Part shown: one piece after another, positions 41,996 to 49,591 of the stretch
Layout of the letters: each line of letters starts with the position of its first letter
Position numbering within the stretch: position 1 is the first letter of the stretch
Assembly (NCBI GenBank): GCA_964621905.1
Contig: CAZUNG010000004.1
Coordinates: forward strand, 222,225-286,224
Source: Ruminococcus_G sp964621905
GTDB lineage: Bacteria > Bacillota > Clostridia > Lachnospirales > Lachnospiraceae
Direction: 5' to 3'
Length of the DNA: 64,000 nt
Notes under the pieces: model-generated
Told to the model about the DNA's origin: nothing
Seen by the model: the letters and a program-made list of their open reading frames with translations, nothing else
Databases searched by the model: none
Position numbers and translations under genes: made by a program

Positions 41996-42026
41996 GTAAA
42001 GCTGCCCCATAAAGGTGCAGCTTTAC
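41996..42026 (-). other. Intergenic hairpin
   Basis: GTAAAGCTGC (41996-42005) pairs with GCAGCTTTAC (42017-42026). It lies between the deacetylase stop and the 109-residue gene. No U run follows, so it may protect or modulate the message rather than end it. Confidence 0.5.
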
Positions 42027-42058
42027 AGTCGCAAGTAGACAGCTTTATTTCGTTTCCA

Positions 42059-42997
42059 TTATACGTGAAGACCGCTGACAACCCCCAGATCATCCTTGGT
42101 CCCGAATGGAACACGTCTGCGGTAATCTGCCGCTGCATCTTCCATTGTACAAAAGCTTACGCCGTCATGACGTCTCATATGATCGATCAGACGCTCCAGC
42201 ATCATGAGAACGTGCGGTTTACAGCCGGAAACATCCGGATGAATACAGATATTGATAACCGCATAATCATAATGACGATACACCCAGTCAAACTGGTCCT
42301 GCCAGATTTCTCCAAGCGCACTTCCGGTAACCCACCCATGACTGTTGGAAGATGCTTTTACAAACATCATCGGCGGTGCATCATCCAGATGCCAGCTGCA
42401 GGGCAGTTCAACAAGGTCTACTTCTTTGCCGGGAACCCATGGCTTCATCCAGTCTTCTGCGGGTCCATTATAATTGATCTTTGTCCAGCTGTCGCCGACA
42501 CGTACGTAATACGGCCAGTAATCATCCTCCATCAGGCTGCTGTCATAGGTAATGCCCCGCTCAAACAGAAGTTCTACCGTATTTTTACTCAACTCCCACC
42601 ACGGAGCCATATAGCCGACTGGCTTCTTGCCGGATATTCTTTCGATGGCACTGATGGTGCGGTCAAGAACATCTGCCTCCTGCTGTCTCGTCATAGCCAG
42701 CGGATTTTCATGAACATAACCGTGAATTGCAATTTCATCACCGGCATTGTTCACACGGTCACAGATCATGCCTGCTGCTTTCGGAAAGCTTTCCATTGAA
42801 TGACCGGTTACACCCCAGGTTACCGGAATTTTGCAGCGGTCAAACAGCTCTACCAGACGCGGTACGCCACGCTTTGCTCCATGCACACCACGTGAGATAT
42901 CACAGGGAGAATCCTCGCCGCCCCAGGAACCGATCCAGAGAGAAACAGCATCAAAATGAGGGTTGATACAGATTTTAATGTCTTTGTTAGTACTCAT
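42059..42997 (-). CDS. NodB-type polysaccharide deacetylase (PuuE-like)
   Basis: The 312-residue protein has the NodB fold with HGYVHENPLAM (metal His residues) and INPHFDAVSLWIG near the N-terminus, where the catalytic Asp sits. Its layout (GVTGHSMESFPKAAGM, MAPWWELSKNT) resembles the PuuE/allantoinase-like branch that acts on small amides, not the peptidoglycan deacetylases, and it has no signal peptide. It may cleave an amide or ureide. It lies upstream of the 109-residue gene and CobW copy 2. Confidence 0.82.
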   Translation of the reverse strand: MSTNKDIKICINPHFDAVSLWIGSWGGEDSPCDISRGVHGAKRGVPRLVELFDRCKIPVTWGVTGHSMESFPKAAGMICDRVNNAGDEIAIHGYVHENPLAMTRQQEADVLDRTISAIERISGKKPVGYMAPWWELSKNTVELLFERGITYDSSLMEDDYWPYYVRVGDSWTKINYNGPAEDWMKPWVPGKEVDLVELPCSWHLDDAPPMMFVKASSNSHGWVTGSALGEIWQDQFDWVYRHYDYAVINICIHPDVSGCKPHVLMMLERLIDHMRRHDGVSFCTMEDAAADYRRRVPFGTKDDLGVVSGLHV

Positions 42998-43046
42998 AGG
43001 TGTTACCTCCTTAAATTATATAGTGTAATGTTAACAACTACCGATT

Positions 43047-43991
43047 TTAAATCTGTGTTACCAGAGCTTCCCAGATCAGCTTTCGAAGCGGTGATGTGGT
43101 ATAAACGCCATTGGATCCGCCATCGGATTTTTCAAGAGAAATCACGCTGACTACCGCATTTTTTTCTGGAAGCATCACACAGTACTGCCCGAAAATCCCC
43201 CACATATAAGACGCGTGATTGACCGGATCAATCCATGTCAGATATCCGTATCCTGCCGGAACCGGAGGATCACTTGGGATGAACTCTCCTGTTGTGGAAT
43301 AGGAGGTCATCATCTCTTTTACATATTCTTCCGTAAGAATCCGTTTTCCGTTGCATTCACCGCCATTGACCAGCAGCTGCCCAAAACGGCCAACCTCATC
43401 AATATTAAGCTGCAATGCATTTGCTGCGATCGTGTGCCCCATCGGACAGCTGGTCCATTCCACATTATGGATTCCGATCGGTTCAAACAGACGATAACGA
43501 AGATACTCTCTCATATTCTGACCGCACTTTTTCTCAATCAGGCATCCGAGAATATAGGGGTTCGCATTATTGTACAGAAAGGCAGATCCTGGTTCATGAT
43601 CAAATTTTCCGTCTGTATAGAAGAACCGCACCCAGTCATGAACATGTTTCCTCTCATAGCCATCCCGCCAGAACATGGTTTCGCTCAATCCAGACCGCAT
43701 CTCCAGCAAATCCCTGACCGTAATATTGATGGCATTCTCGTTGGTAATATCATAGCTGGCCTCCGGAAAGCTGTCCATCACCCGTTCATCGAGCGCGATC
43801 AGCCCTTCCTCCAATGCCAGCCCCGCCGCCGCACCAATAAATGTTTTTCCGACAGAATACAGTTCAAACCTTGGCTTTGCCTCAAACCGGGTCCACTCAT
43901 CTGCGATTTCTCCATCCTTCCGCACCTGTGCCGCCAGAATAAAAAACCCCTTTTTCTCCGCATCCTCCATGAATTTTTTTACCAGTGTCAT
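43047..43991 (-). CDS. Serine hydrolase of the beta-lactamase/class C fold
   Basis: The 314-residue protein has the Ser-x-x-Lys motif (SVGKTFIGAAAG) and the Tyr-x-Asn motif (YNNANPYIL). It lacks a signal peptide. Such proteins are esterases or D-aminopeptidases more often than drug-resistance lactamases. It is upstream of the deacetylase on the same strand with a 49-base gap, so it is probably in the same unit. Confidence 0.85.
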   Translation of the reverse strand: MTLVKKFMEDAEKKGFFILAAQVRKDGEIADEWTRFEAKPRFELYSVGKTFIGAAAGLALEEGLIALDERVMDSFPEASYDITNENAINITVRDLLEMRSGLSETMFWRDGYERKHVHDWVRFFYTDGKFDHEPGSAFLYNNANPYILGCLIEKKCGQNMREYLRYRLFEPIGIHNVEWTSCPMGHTIAANALQLNIDEVGRFGQLLVNGGECNGKRILTEEYVKEMMTSYSTTGEFIPSDPPVPAGYGYLTWIDPVNHASYMWGIFGQYCVMLPEKNAVVSVISLEKSDGGSNGVYTTSPLRKLIWEALVTQI

Positions 43992-44109
43992 TTGGAACCT
44001 CCTCGTATACTAAGATTTGCAGAGATTTTAAGTGCCCTGCATAAGCACTCCAATATTGGTTAAGAGGCTTCGAGATGCCCGTGATATAATGCTGTCAGGT
44101 CGGCAGGGG
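43992..44109. other. Intergenic stretch with no recognised element
   Basis: Upstream of the serine hydrolase the only sign of function is its ribosome site GAGGAGG. To the right the sequence merges into the transposase remnant; its left end cannot be placed. Confidence 0.4.
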
Positions 44110-44428
44110 CAAGTTCTAAACCTCCACGCCGTACAGAACCTTACCAGAGAGAAGAATCGCTTCGCTAATTACCTGTTTCTCAAGTGCTCCGGCTTGGCGC
44201 AGGACTAAGTCCGGCAACCGTTTCCTTCGTTATTATCTGCTGGAAGCTGCGAACTCTGTGAGAAGATGCGACTCCGAGTTTAAGCGCTACTATGGCCTCA
44301 AGTTCCATGAGGTCAACAAGCATATCCGTTAGCGGGCTTGACTCGCCGACACATTCGGCCCTGTTTTTGAAAAGCATCACGGCCAGGGCCCTGGTTAGTG
44401 CACCCATTTCACCTTTAAATGTGGTCAA
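44110..44428 (+). pseudogene. Remnant of an IS110-family transposase
   Basis: Two fragments on the plus strand in different frames give recognisable IS110 pieces. The first (44110-44208) reads QVLNLHAVQNLTREKNRF then ANYLFLKCSGLAQD before a stop; the second (44207-44332) reads GNRFLRYYLLEAANSVRR and YYGLKFHEVNKH. The large middle part between them, normally well over 100 residues, is missing, and the last part (44333-44428) holds stops in frame with traces of the C-terminus. It is a dead element left by past transposition. Confidence 0.82.
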
Positions 44429-44468
44429 ATAGGCTGATTTCAGCTGAAAATTTCTCGTCTCAGCCTAT
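44429..44468. repeat. Inverted repeat at the edge of the IS remnant
   Basis: ATAGGCTGA (44429-44437) and TCAGCCTAT (44460-44468) enclose ATTTCAGCTGAAAAT, itself a palindrome. It may be the subterminal end of the old element or a terminator-like hairpin for the neighbouring gene. Confidence 0.5.
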
Positions 44469-44523
44469 TGACTTAGTACCATTGGACTCTCATGTCTCAT
44501 TACCTGAGTTCTCATATCTATCG

Positions 44524-45219
44524 TTAATCGGGTAAAAATGCAAAACCGATCATCATCATACCCAGTAAACCGATTATAATTCCCAGTAACATACGCAGCC
44601 TTTTACTGATTTTTTCATATTTGGGATCGTGGATCCATCGGTCCACGATACTATACCCGCATCCCGCCGCAACAGTCAGTAAACTGTGCCCAGCCGCATA
44701 CAGTGCCAGTAAAAAAATTCCCCATCCGGTATTTCCAGATTCCGCCACAAGCGCCAGCAGGGTGATCATCACCGGTGTAGCACAGTGGGAGGCAAATACT
44801 CCGCTTAAAATTCCCGCGGTGAAAGCTCCAATATATCCCTTTTTTGCCGTTCCCCTTTCATGACTGTGAGGAATGACCGATATGACGCCCCACAACTGCA
44901 GAGTCATCAAAATCATAAGCACCCCAAGCAGCAGATGCCACCACATGCCTGCTTCATGGAGCAAATGACCAATCGCAGAAGCCAGCGTTCCGAAAACCCC
45001 AAAAGTCAGAGCCATTCCCAGTGCCATGGTTAGAGAAAATCTCAGTGCTTTTCCGCGATTGCCGCCGGCAGAACTTCCAATATATGCGACTGCAACCGGG
45101 ACGCTCGACAAAGAGCAGGGTGTGAAAGAGGTGAGCACTCCGGCTGTCAGGGCCAGAAGCGGTGCTATCCAAACATGATCTTTTATCAATTCAGCCAACG
45201 TATTGAGAATTCCTGTCAT
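44524..45219 (-). CDS. CcdA-like thiol-reductant membrane transporter
   Basis: The 231-residue protein has six membrane segments and the redox Cys pair of CcdA/DsbD: Cys35 in SFTPCSLSSVP and Cys146 in FASHCATPVM. It passes electrons from cytoplasmic thioredoxin to proteins outside the membrane. No thioredoxin-like or cytochrome c gene is next to it. Its start lies inside the PQ-loop gene (29-base overlap). Confidence 0.88.
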   Translation of the reverse strand: MTGILNTLAELIKDHVWIAPLLALTAGVLTSFTPCSLSSVPVAVAYIGSSAGGNRGKALRFSLTMALGMALTFGVFGTLASAIGHLLHEAGMWWHLLLGVLMILMTLQLWGVISVIPHSHERGTAKKGYIGAFTAGILSGVFASHCATPVMITLLALVAESGNTGWGIFLLALYAAGHSLLTVAAGCGYSIVDRWIHDPKYEKISKRLRMLLGIIIGLLGMMMIGFAFLPD

Positions 45220-45487
45220 CTGCGATCTGTTCCCTTCTCTTATTTACAAAGTAAAGTACAATGTTTGCCGCCACAACGATCAGATTCAGGATATAAAAGA
45301 ACAACACATAATTGATATTGTCACTTAAAATCTTTGCCGCCATTCCACATCCATATCCGATTTCAATCAAGCACAGAAACGTCAGGCTGACTCCCTTTGT
45401 TGTCTTTGCCAAAAATGCTTTTCTGAAATTAATCGGCCATGATGCTCCAAAACAGAGCAGCATGATAATCTCACATACGTTTGCCAT
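45191..45487 (-). CDS. PQ-loop (SemiSWEET-like) membrane protein
   Basis: The 98-residue protein has three membrane segments and the SemiSWEET/PQ-loop pattern ASWPINFRKAFLAKTTKGVSL; the usual Pro-Gln is Pro-Ile. SemiSWEETs move sugars as dimers, but the lost Gln makes that uncertain. It is translated in overlap with the CcdA-like gene, which suggests a shared task. A palindrome also found before the LysR gene lies 33 bases upstream of its start. Confidence 0.7.
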   Translation of the reverse strand: MANVCEIIMLLCFGASWPINFRKAFLAKTTKGVSLTFLCLIEIGYGCGMAAKILSDNINYVLFFYILNLIVVAANIVLYFVNKRREQIADDRNSQYVG

Positions 45488-45519
45488 CTCGTTACCCTTT
45501 CCTCAAGTCTCCATCCATT

Positions 45520-45533
45520 CACTTGTTCAACAA
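45520..45533. promoter_or_regulatory. Candidate LysR operator before the PQ-loop/CcdA pair
   Basis: CACTTGTTCAACAA includes the perfect 11-base dyad TTGTTCAACAA. The identical 14-mer occurs at 46607-46620 in the LysR gene's leader. Confidence 0.6.
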
Positions 45534-45652
45534 CTCTACATGTATTTAGCTTACACTTTCTATCACCTTTTGAGAAGATTGAATTTTCTTAGCATTTGTT
45601 TATCAAATACTTACATGCAAAATATTCACACTTTTTATTGTCACTTTTGCAC

Positions 45653-45686
45653 AAAAAAACCAGAATGCTTCGATGCATTCTGGTTT
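45653..45686 (-). terminator. Terminator of the LysR gene
   Basis: AACCAGAATGC and GCATTCTGGTT flank a short loop, with seven T residues after the stem on the minus strand. It lies just after the LysR stop at 45696. Confidence 0.85.
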
Positions 45687-45695
45687 GCATAAATC

Positions 45696-46580
45696 TTACC
45701 GCATGAGTTGTTTTGCTGTTTTTACAAATTCCTGTACCACAAAACGGCATTCCCGATGATAACCGATTCCCAATTCAACAGGGAATTCCCAGTCTGTTGG
45801 AATAATCTCAAATTCAGGAAAACTGTCCTCATATCCGCCGTAAATCAGTAAAACCGATTTTTCCATATCACACTTCAGATGGAGCATACTGTCATAATTA
45901 ACAATATCTGCCAACATAATTTCCGGTTCATTGCGTAGCACATAATCACGCAGACGGTCCTCACTCCTTGCAATTCCCCGCTGATAAATCAGAAGCCTTT
46001 CTCCTCTGAGATCCTCAAAACGGATCAGTTTCCGGTCCGCGAGCCGGTGGTCCGACAGCACGGCACAGGAATAACGGGTTTCCAGCAGATTCGTAAACAA
46101 AACATCTACGTTATCCTGAAAATAATAGTTCATCATATACTCTACACAGATGTCAAAACTGCCCCTCTGGAATTCCTGAAAGTATTCTCCCGGAGCATAC
46201 TCACGAAATACAATCTCTACATTCGGATGAGACTGTTTAAACTCCCTGCAGACATCTGATAACAGGATCGTCTTCATGTTCGGCATAGATCCGATCACGA
46301 TTCTTTCTTTTTCACCGGTCTGACTGCTCCTGCACTGATTCAATATCTTCTCATATTCTTTCAGAAGCATCTGGCTTTCTTCCAGAAAATACTTTCCCGC
46401 TTCAGTGACGGACACGCCTTTATGATCTCTAAAAAAAATCTCAAATCCTAATTCTGTTTCAATCTGTTTTATCTGCTGTACAAGCGCTGATCTGGATACG
46501 TGCAATATATCAGCAGCCTTTGCGATACTTCCATATTTTTCAATTACCAGCAGCCGGTCTATCGTTCTGACATTCAGCAT
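45696..46580 (-). CDS. LysR-family transcriptional regulator
   Basis: The 294-residue protein has the N-terminal LysR helix-turn-helix (VRTIDRLLVIEKYGSIAKAADILHVSRSALVQQIKQIETELGFEIFFR) and a substrate-binding domain. I prefer the ATG at 46580 because AGGAGGGG lies six bases upstream; an ATG at 46598 would add six residues containing that site. It probably controls the PQ-loop/CcdA pair through the shared 14-mer. Confidence 0.9.
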   Translation of the reverse strand: MLNVRTIDRLLVIEKYGSIAKAADILHVSRSALVQQIKQIETELGFEIFFRDHKGVSVTEAGKYFLEESQMLLKEYEKILNQCRSSQTGEKERIVIGSMPNMKTILLSDVCREFKQSHPNVEIVFREYAPGEYFQEFQRGSFDICVEYMMNYYFQDNVDVLFTNLLETRYSCAVLSDHRLADRKLIRFEDLRGERLLIYQRGIARSEDRLRDYVLRNEPEIMLADIVNYDSMLHLKCDMEKSVLLIYGGYEDSFPEFEIIPTDWEFPVELGIGYHRECRFVVQEFVKTAKQLMR

Positions 46581-46606
46581 TTCATCCCCTCCTGTCATCT
46601 TTACAT

Positions 46607-46653
46607 CACTTGTTCAACAAATGAATTATACCATATGTGGACGGCTAAACCAA
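46607..46653 (-). promoter_or_regulatory. LysR gene promoter with TTGTTCAACAA operator
   Basis: On the minus strand TTGGTT (46648-46653) and TATAAT (46625-46630) are 17 bases apart; the dyad TTGTTCAACAA (46610-46620) follows at the start site. This arrangement suggests autorepression. Confidence 0.62.
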
Positions 46654-46662
46654 TCACTAACC

Positions 46663-46692
46663 TTGACGTTTTCTATTAATTACGTTTATAAT
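46663..46692 (+). promoter_or_regulatory. Promoter of the GntR gene
   Basis: TTGACG (46663-46668) and TATAAT (46687-46692) are 18 bases apart, 30 bases before the GntR start codon. Confidence 0.65.
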
Positions 46693-46722
46693 TTAAGAAA
46701 AAACGATAAGGAGTCATCTGAT

Positions 46723-47472
46723 ATGGCAGAGTTAAGCAAAAACTTAAAAATAAAAAAACCGTCTGCTCCTGATCTGGTATGTGAAGAGATGAAGTCACTG
46801 ATTGCTCAGGAAATCTGGCAAAAAGGGCAAAAAATCCCTTCAGAAAGCGAGATGGCAGATGCTTTTGGAGTTAATCGCTTCACCGTGCGAATGGCACTGC
46901 AGAAATTAAACACGCTGGGAGTTCTTCAGACAAAAGTCGGAGATGGAACTTACGTCTGTTCTTTTGATTTTGAAAAACACCTGCAGACAATCTCTGAGTT
47001 TTATATGACTCCGGAACTTCTCGATGATGTTGCCGAATTTCGCTCCATGATTGAGGTTGAATGTGCACGGCTGGCTGTCAAGCGTGCCACCCCTGATGAA
47101 ATTCAAAATCTGCGTTCCTGCTGCAAAGATTTTGAAGAGAAAGTCATCGCCTATGTCTCTGCACCCCATGATTCGCTGCGCCGGAAAACGCTTCTTGAAA
47201 TCCTAAATAACAGTGACATCGAACTTCACAGCCAGATGTGTAAAATGTCTCACAACGAACTGCTGATCTACGCATACTCCACTGCCAAAGAAGCAATCCG
47301 TGAATATACTCTGACCCTTGGCCACCGCCGTCTGATCCATCTGACATCTGCAGATGATATCGCCTCCATTGAAGACCACTGGAATCTGTGCCATGCGATT
47401 GAAAACAAAGACTTTGAGACCTGCCGGAATATTTTACTGGATATGATCGACTACCGAAATACAGAAAATTAA
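46723..47472 (+). CDS. GntR-family (FadR-type) transcriptional regulator
   Basis: The 249-residue protein has an N-terminal winged helix (KIPSESEMADAFGVNRFTVRMALQKLNTLGVLQTKVGDGTYV) and an all-helical FadR C-terminal (FCD) domain. I chose the ATG at 46723, with GATAAGGAG before it, over an ATG at 46621 that would add 34 unrelated residues. It lies convergent with the sugar ABC unit and may control it or the genes across the divergent promoter region. Confidence 0.88.
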   Translation: MAELSKNLKIKKPSAPDLVCEEMKSLIAQEIWQKGQKIPSESEMADAFGVNRFTVRMALQKLNTLGVLQTKVGDGTYVCSFDFEKHLQTISEFYMTPELLDDVAEFRSMIEVECARLAVKRATPDEIQNLRSCCKDFEEKVIAYVSAPHDSLRRKTLLEILNNSDIELHSQMCKMSHNELLIYAYSTAKEAIREYTLTLGHRRLIHLTSADDIASIEDHWNLCHAIENKDFETCRNILLDMIDYRNTEN

Positions 47473-47505
47473 AACAGGCATCCCCGTTAATGGGGATGCC
47501 TGTTT
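47472..47505. terminator. Terminator of the sugar ABC unit
   Basis: AAACAGGCATCCCC (47472-47485) and GGGGATGCCTGTTT (47492-47505) form a perfect 14-base stem. On the minus strand it is followed by TTAATTTTC. It overlaps the GntR stop region. Confidence 0.85.
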
Positions 47506-47517
47506 GGGAGGTTGATT

Positions 47518-48576
47518 CTATTTTGTTGTTGCAATCAGTTCTTCGTAATTATCCTGAGTCATATCTGACATCTCAATGTTTGTACGCTCCGGAATTTCTT
47601 CTCCTTTATAAACTTTCTCCGCAATCTCTCCGCACAGTGTACCGATACTTGGCCAACTTACAAAGATTGCATATTTCTGTTCGCCGCTCTTAACCAGATA
47701 ACCGTCATCTTCGACACTGACAACACCTACGGTTGTAACATCTTTGTCCATGCCGGCGGCCTTCAGCGCTTCTACCGCACCTACGATCATTTTACCGTCA
47801 GCGCCTACGATACAGTTAATCTTATCGCCGTAAGTCTGAATCCAGTCTTCTGTTACCTGCATTGCAGCAGCAGTCTCAAATTCACCTGTCTGTGAGGAAA
47901 GAACTGTCAGATCATCCCGGGATGAGATTCCATTCATAAAGCCTTCTTCACGGAGAAGTGTCGCTTCACGTCCTGGCGTTCCCTGCAGGTAGCAGATATT
48001 TGCATTTTCCGGAAGATTTTCTGCACACCATTTGCCCTGTCCTTCGCCAAGCGCTTTTTCATCAAATCCGATGAATTTCCACTCACCGCCGGAAGCCTCA
48101 GTTCCCACCATAAATACCGGAATACCTTCTTCATTGCAGGCATTGACAGCCGTTGTATTCCCCTGTGTATCAACACCGATGATGAACATCATATCGACAC
48201 CTTTGCTCAGCAATGTCTCAACGTTTGTTGTCTGTTTCTCAATATCCTTTGCAGAGTCAGCTGTGATTGCTTCTACCTTGTCCGCACCAACAGATTTTGC
48301 AAATTCATCGCTTTCCACGTATTCCACGAATTTCTGCATCGCCGGATAGCAGCAGTTATCTGCGTTGTCAATGTTCACAAAACCAACGCGGTACACATAG
48401 TCCCCGCCTTTTTCAGTTTCGTCAGATCCGCTTTCATCGGAACCGCCTTCCTCCGAAGCTGTCTCGCTGCTGCTCGTACTTGCCTCTTTTTTCCCGCCGC
48501 ATCCTGCAAGCATACCAACGCAAAGCACAGATACTGTCAGCATTGCCAATAAGCGTTTCACCATTTTTTTCTTCAT
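47518..48576 (-). CDS. Ribose-type ABC substrate-binding lipoprotein
   Basis: The 352-residue lipoprotein (lipobox MLAGCGGKK) has the same periplasmic-binding fold as the orphan at 36364 and shares most of its mature sequence. It is the last gene of ATPase-permease-binding protein. The ATG at 48576 has AGGAGAG upstream; a start at 48609 would add 11 residues of non-signal type. The ligand is unknown; the family covers ribose, galactose, inositol and related sugars. Confidence 0.92.
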   Translation of the reverse strand: MKKKMVKRLLAMLTVSVLCVGMLAGCGGKKEASTSSSETASEEGGSDESGSDETEKGGDYVYRVGFVNIDNADNCCYPAMQKFVEYVESDEFAKSVGADKVEAITADSAKDIEKQTTNVETLLSKGVDMMFIIGVDTQGNTTAVNACNEEGIPVFMVGTEASGGEWKFIGFDEKALGEGQGKWCAENLPENANICYLQGTPGREATLLREEGFMNGISSRDDLTVLSSQTGEFETAAAMQVTEDWIQTYGDKINCIVGADGKMIVGAVEALKAAGMDKDVTTVGVVSVEDDGYLVKSGEQKYAIFVSWPSIGTLCGEIAEKVYKGEEIPERTNIEMSDMTQDNYEELIATTK

Positions 48577-48625
48577 CCTTTTCTCTCCTTTTTTATGTTT
48601 TGCATTCAATTGAAACCATTAAGTG

Positions 48626-49591
48626 TTAAGCCTTTCTTGTTTTGCGCACCTGCACGTCAATGATAACTGCCAGTGCGATAATCAGGCCTTTTACAATTTT
48701 CTGCCAGTATGCAGAAACATCCATCTGTGTCATGATATTGAGCAGCACTCCGACGAACAGTGCACCGACAACAACACCGTATACTTTACCAGTACCACCG
48801 TTCATGGAAGTACCACCGATGATCGCTGCTGTAATTGCATCAAACTCATACTGCTCACCGCCATTTGGCTGACCGGAATTCATACGGCTCATCAGGATAA
48901 CACCTGCAAGTCCTGCCGCTGCTCCTGCGAACAGATATGCCTGGGTTTTTACTTTCTTCGTATTGATACCGGATGCTCTTGCGGCATCTGTATTGCCGCC
49001 TACCGCATATACATAACGTCCAAAACGACGGCGGTTCATCAAAATCCAGTAGAAAATCAGTACTAATACTAATATAATGGTAGGAACCGGTACCGGTCCA
49101 ACATATCCCTGTCCAAATACCGTATAACTTGCATCAAATCCCGCGATCGGCTGTGCCTCTGTCAATGCCAGCACGGCACCACGACAGATAAACTGGGATG
49201 CCAGCGTCATGATAAAGTCCGGAATTTCACAGGATGTAATTACCAGACCGTTGATAAATCCGCAAAATGCACCGATGATAATACCAACGATAAGTGAAAT
49301 GACAGGATTTCCCGTGCTTACCATAACCATTGTGGAAATTACACCGGACAATGCACAGACAGATCCAGGTGAAAGATCACAGCCGCCTGTGATCAGTACC
49401 ATCTGCGAACCAAATGCGATAATCATGATAACTGCATTCTGGCGGATAATGTTGCTCAGATTTCGCGTTGTCAGGAATGCATCACTTAAAAATGATGCAA
49501 TGATGACTGCTATAACTAAAATGATAAATATACCGAACCGGCTGTAGATCTCAGCCACGCTCCACTTTTTATTTGTTTTTGTATTTGTCAT
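48626..49591 (-). CDS. Ribose-type ABC transporter permease
   Basis: The 321-residue membrane protein belongs to the RbsC/AraH/MglC family (FIILVIAVIIASFLSDAFLTTRNLSNIIRQN, GSQMVLITGGCDLSPGSVCALSGV, then MNRRRFGRYVYAVGGNTDAARASGI). It forms the channel for the sugar. It overlaps the ATPase stop by four bases (49588-49591) and precedes the binding-protein gene by 49 bases. Confidence 0.93.
   Translation of the reverse strand: MTNTKTNKKWSVAEIYSRFGIFIILVIAVIIASFLSDAFLTTRNLSNIIRQNAVIMIIAFGSQMVLITGGCDLSPGSVCALSGVISTMVMVSTGNPVISLIVGIIIGAFCGFINGLVITSCEIPDFIMTLASQFICRGAVLALTEAQPIAGFDASYTVFGQGYVGPVPVPTIILVLVLIFYWILMNRRRFGRYVYAVGGNTDAARASGINTKKVKTQAYLFAGAAAGLAGVILMSRMNSGQPNGGEQYEFDAITAAIIGGTSMNGGTGKVYGVVVGALFVGVLLNIMTQMDVSAYWQKIVKGLIIALAVIIDVQVRKTRKA

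Noticed and set aside
42059..42997. Peptidoglycan deacetylase for lysozyme resistance
   Set aside because: There is no signal peptide or membrane anchor and the motifs resemble PuuE/allantoinase-like small-amide enzymes.
43047..43991. Antibiotic-resistance beta-lactamase
   Set aside because: It has the SxxK/YxN fold but no signal peptide and sits among catabolic genes; an esterase or peptidase is more likely.
44180..44428. An 82-codon minus-strand frame in the IS remnant
   Set aside because: It is the reverse of the decayed transposase; the plus-strand reading gives the known IS110 motifs.
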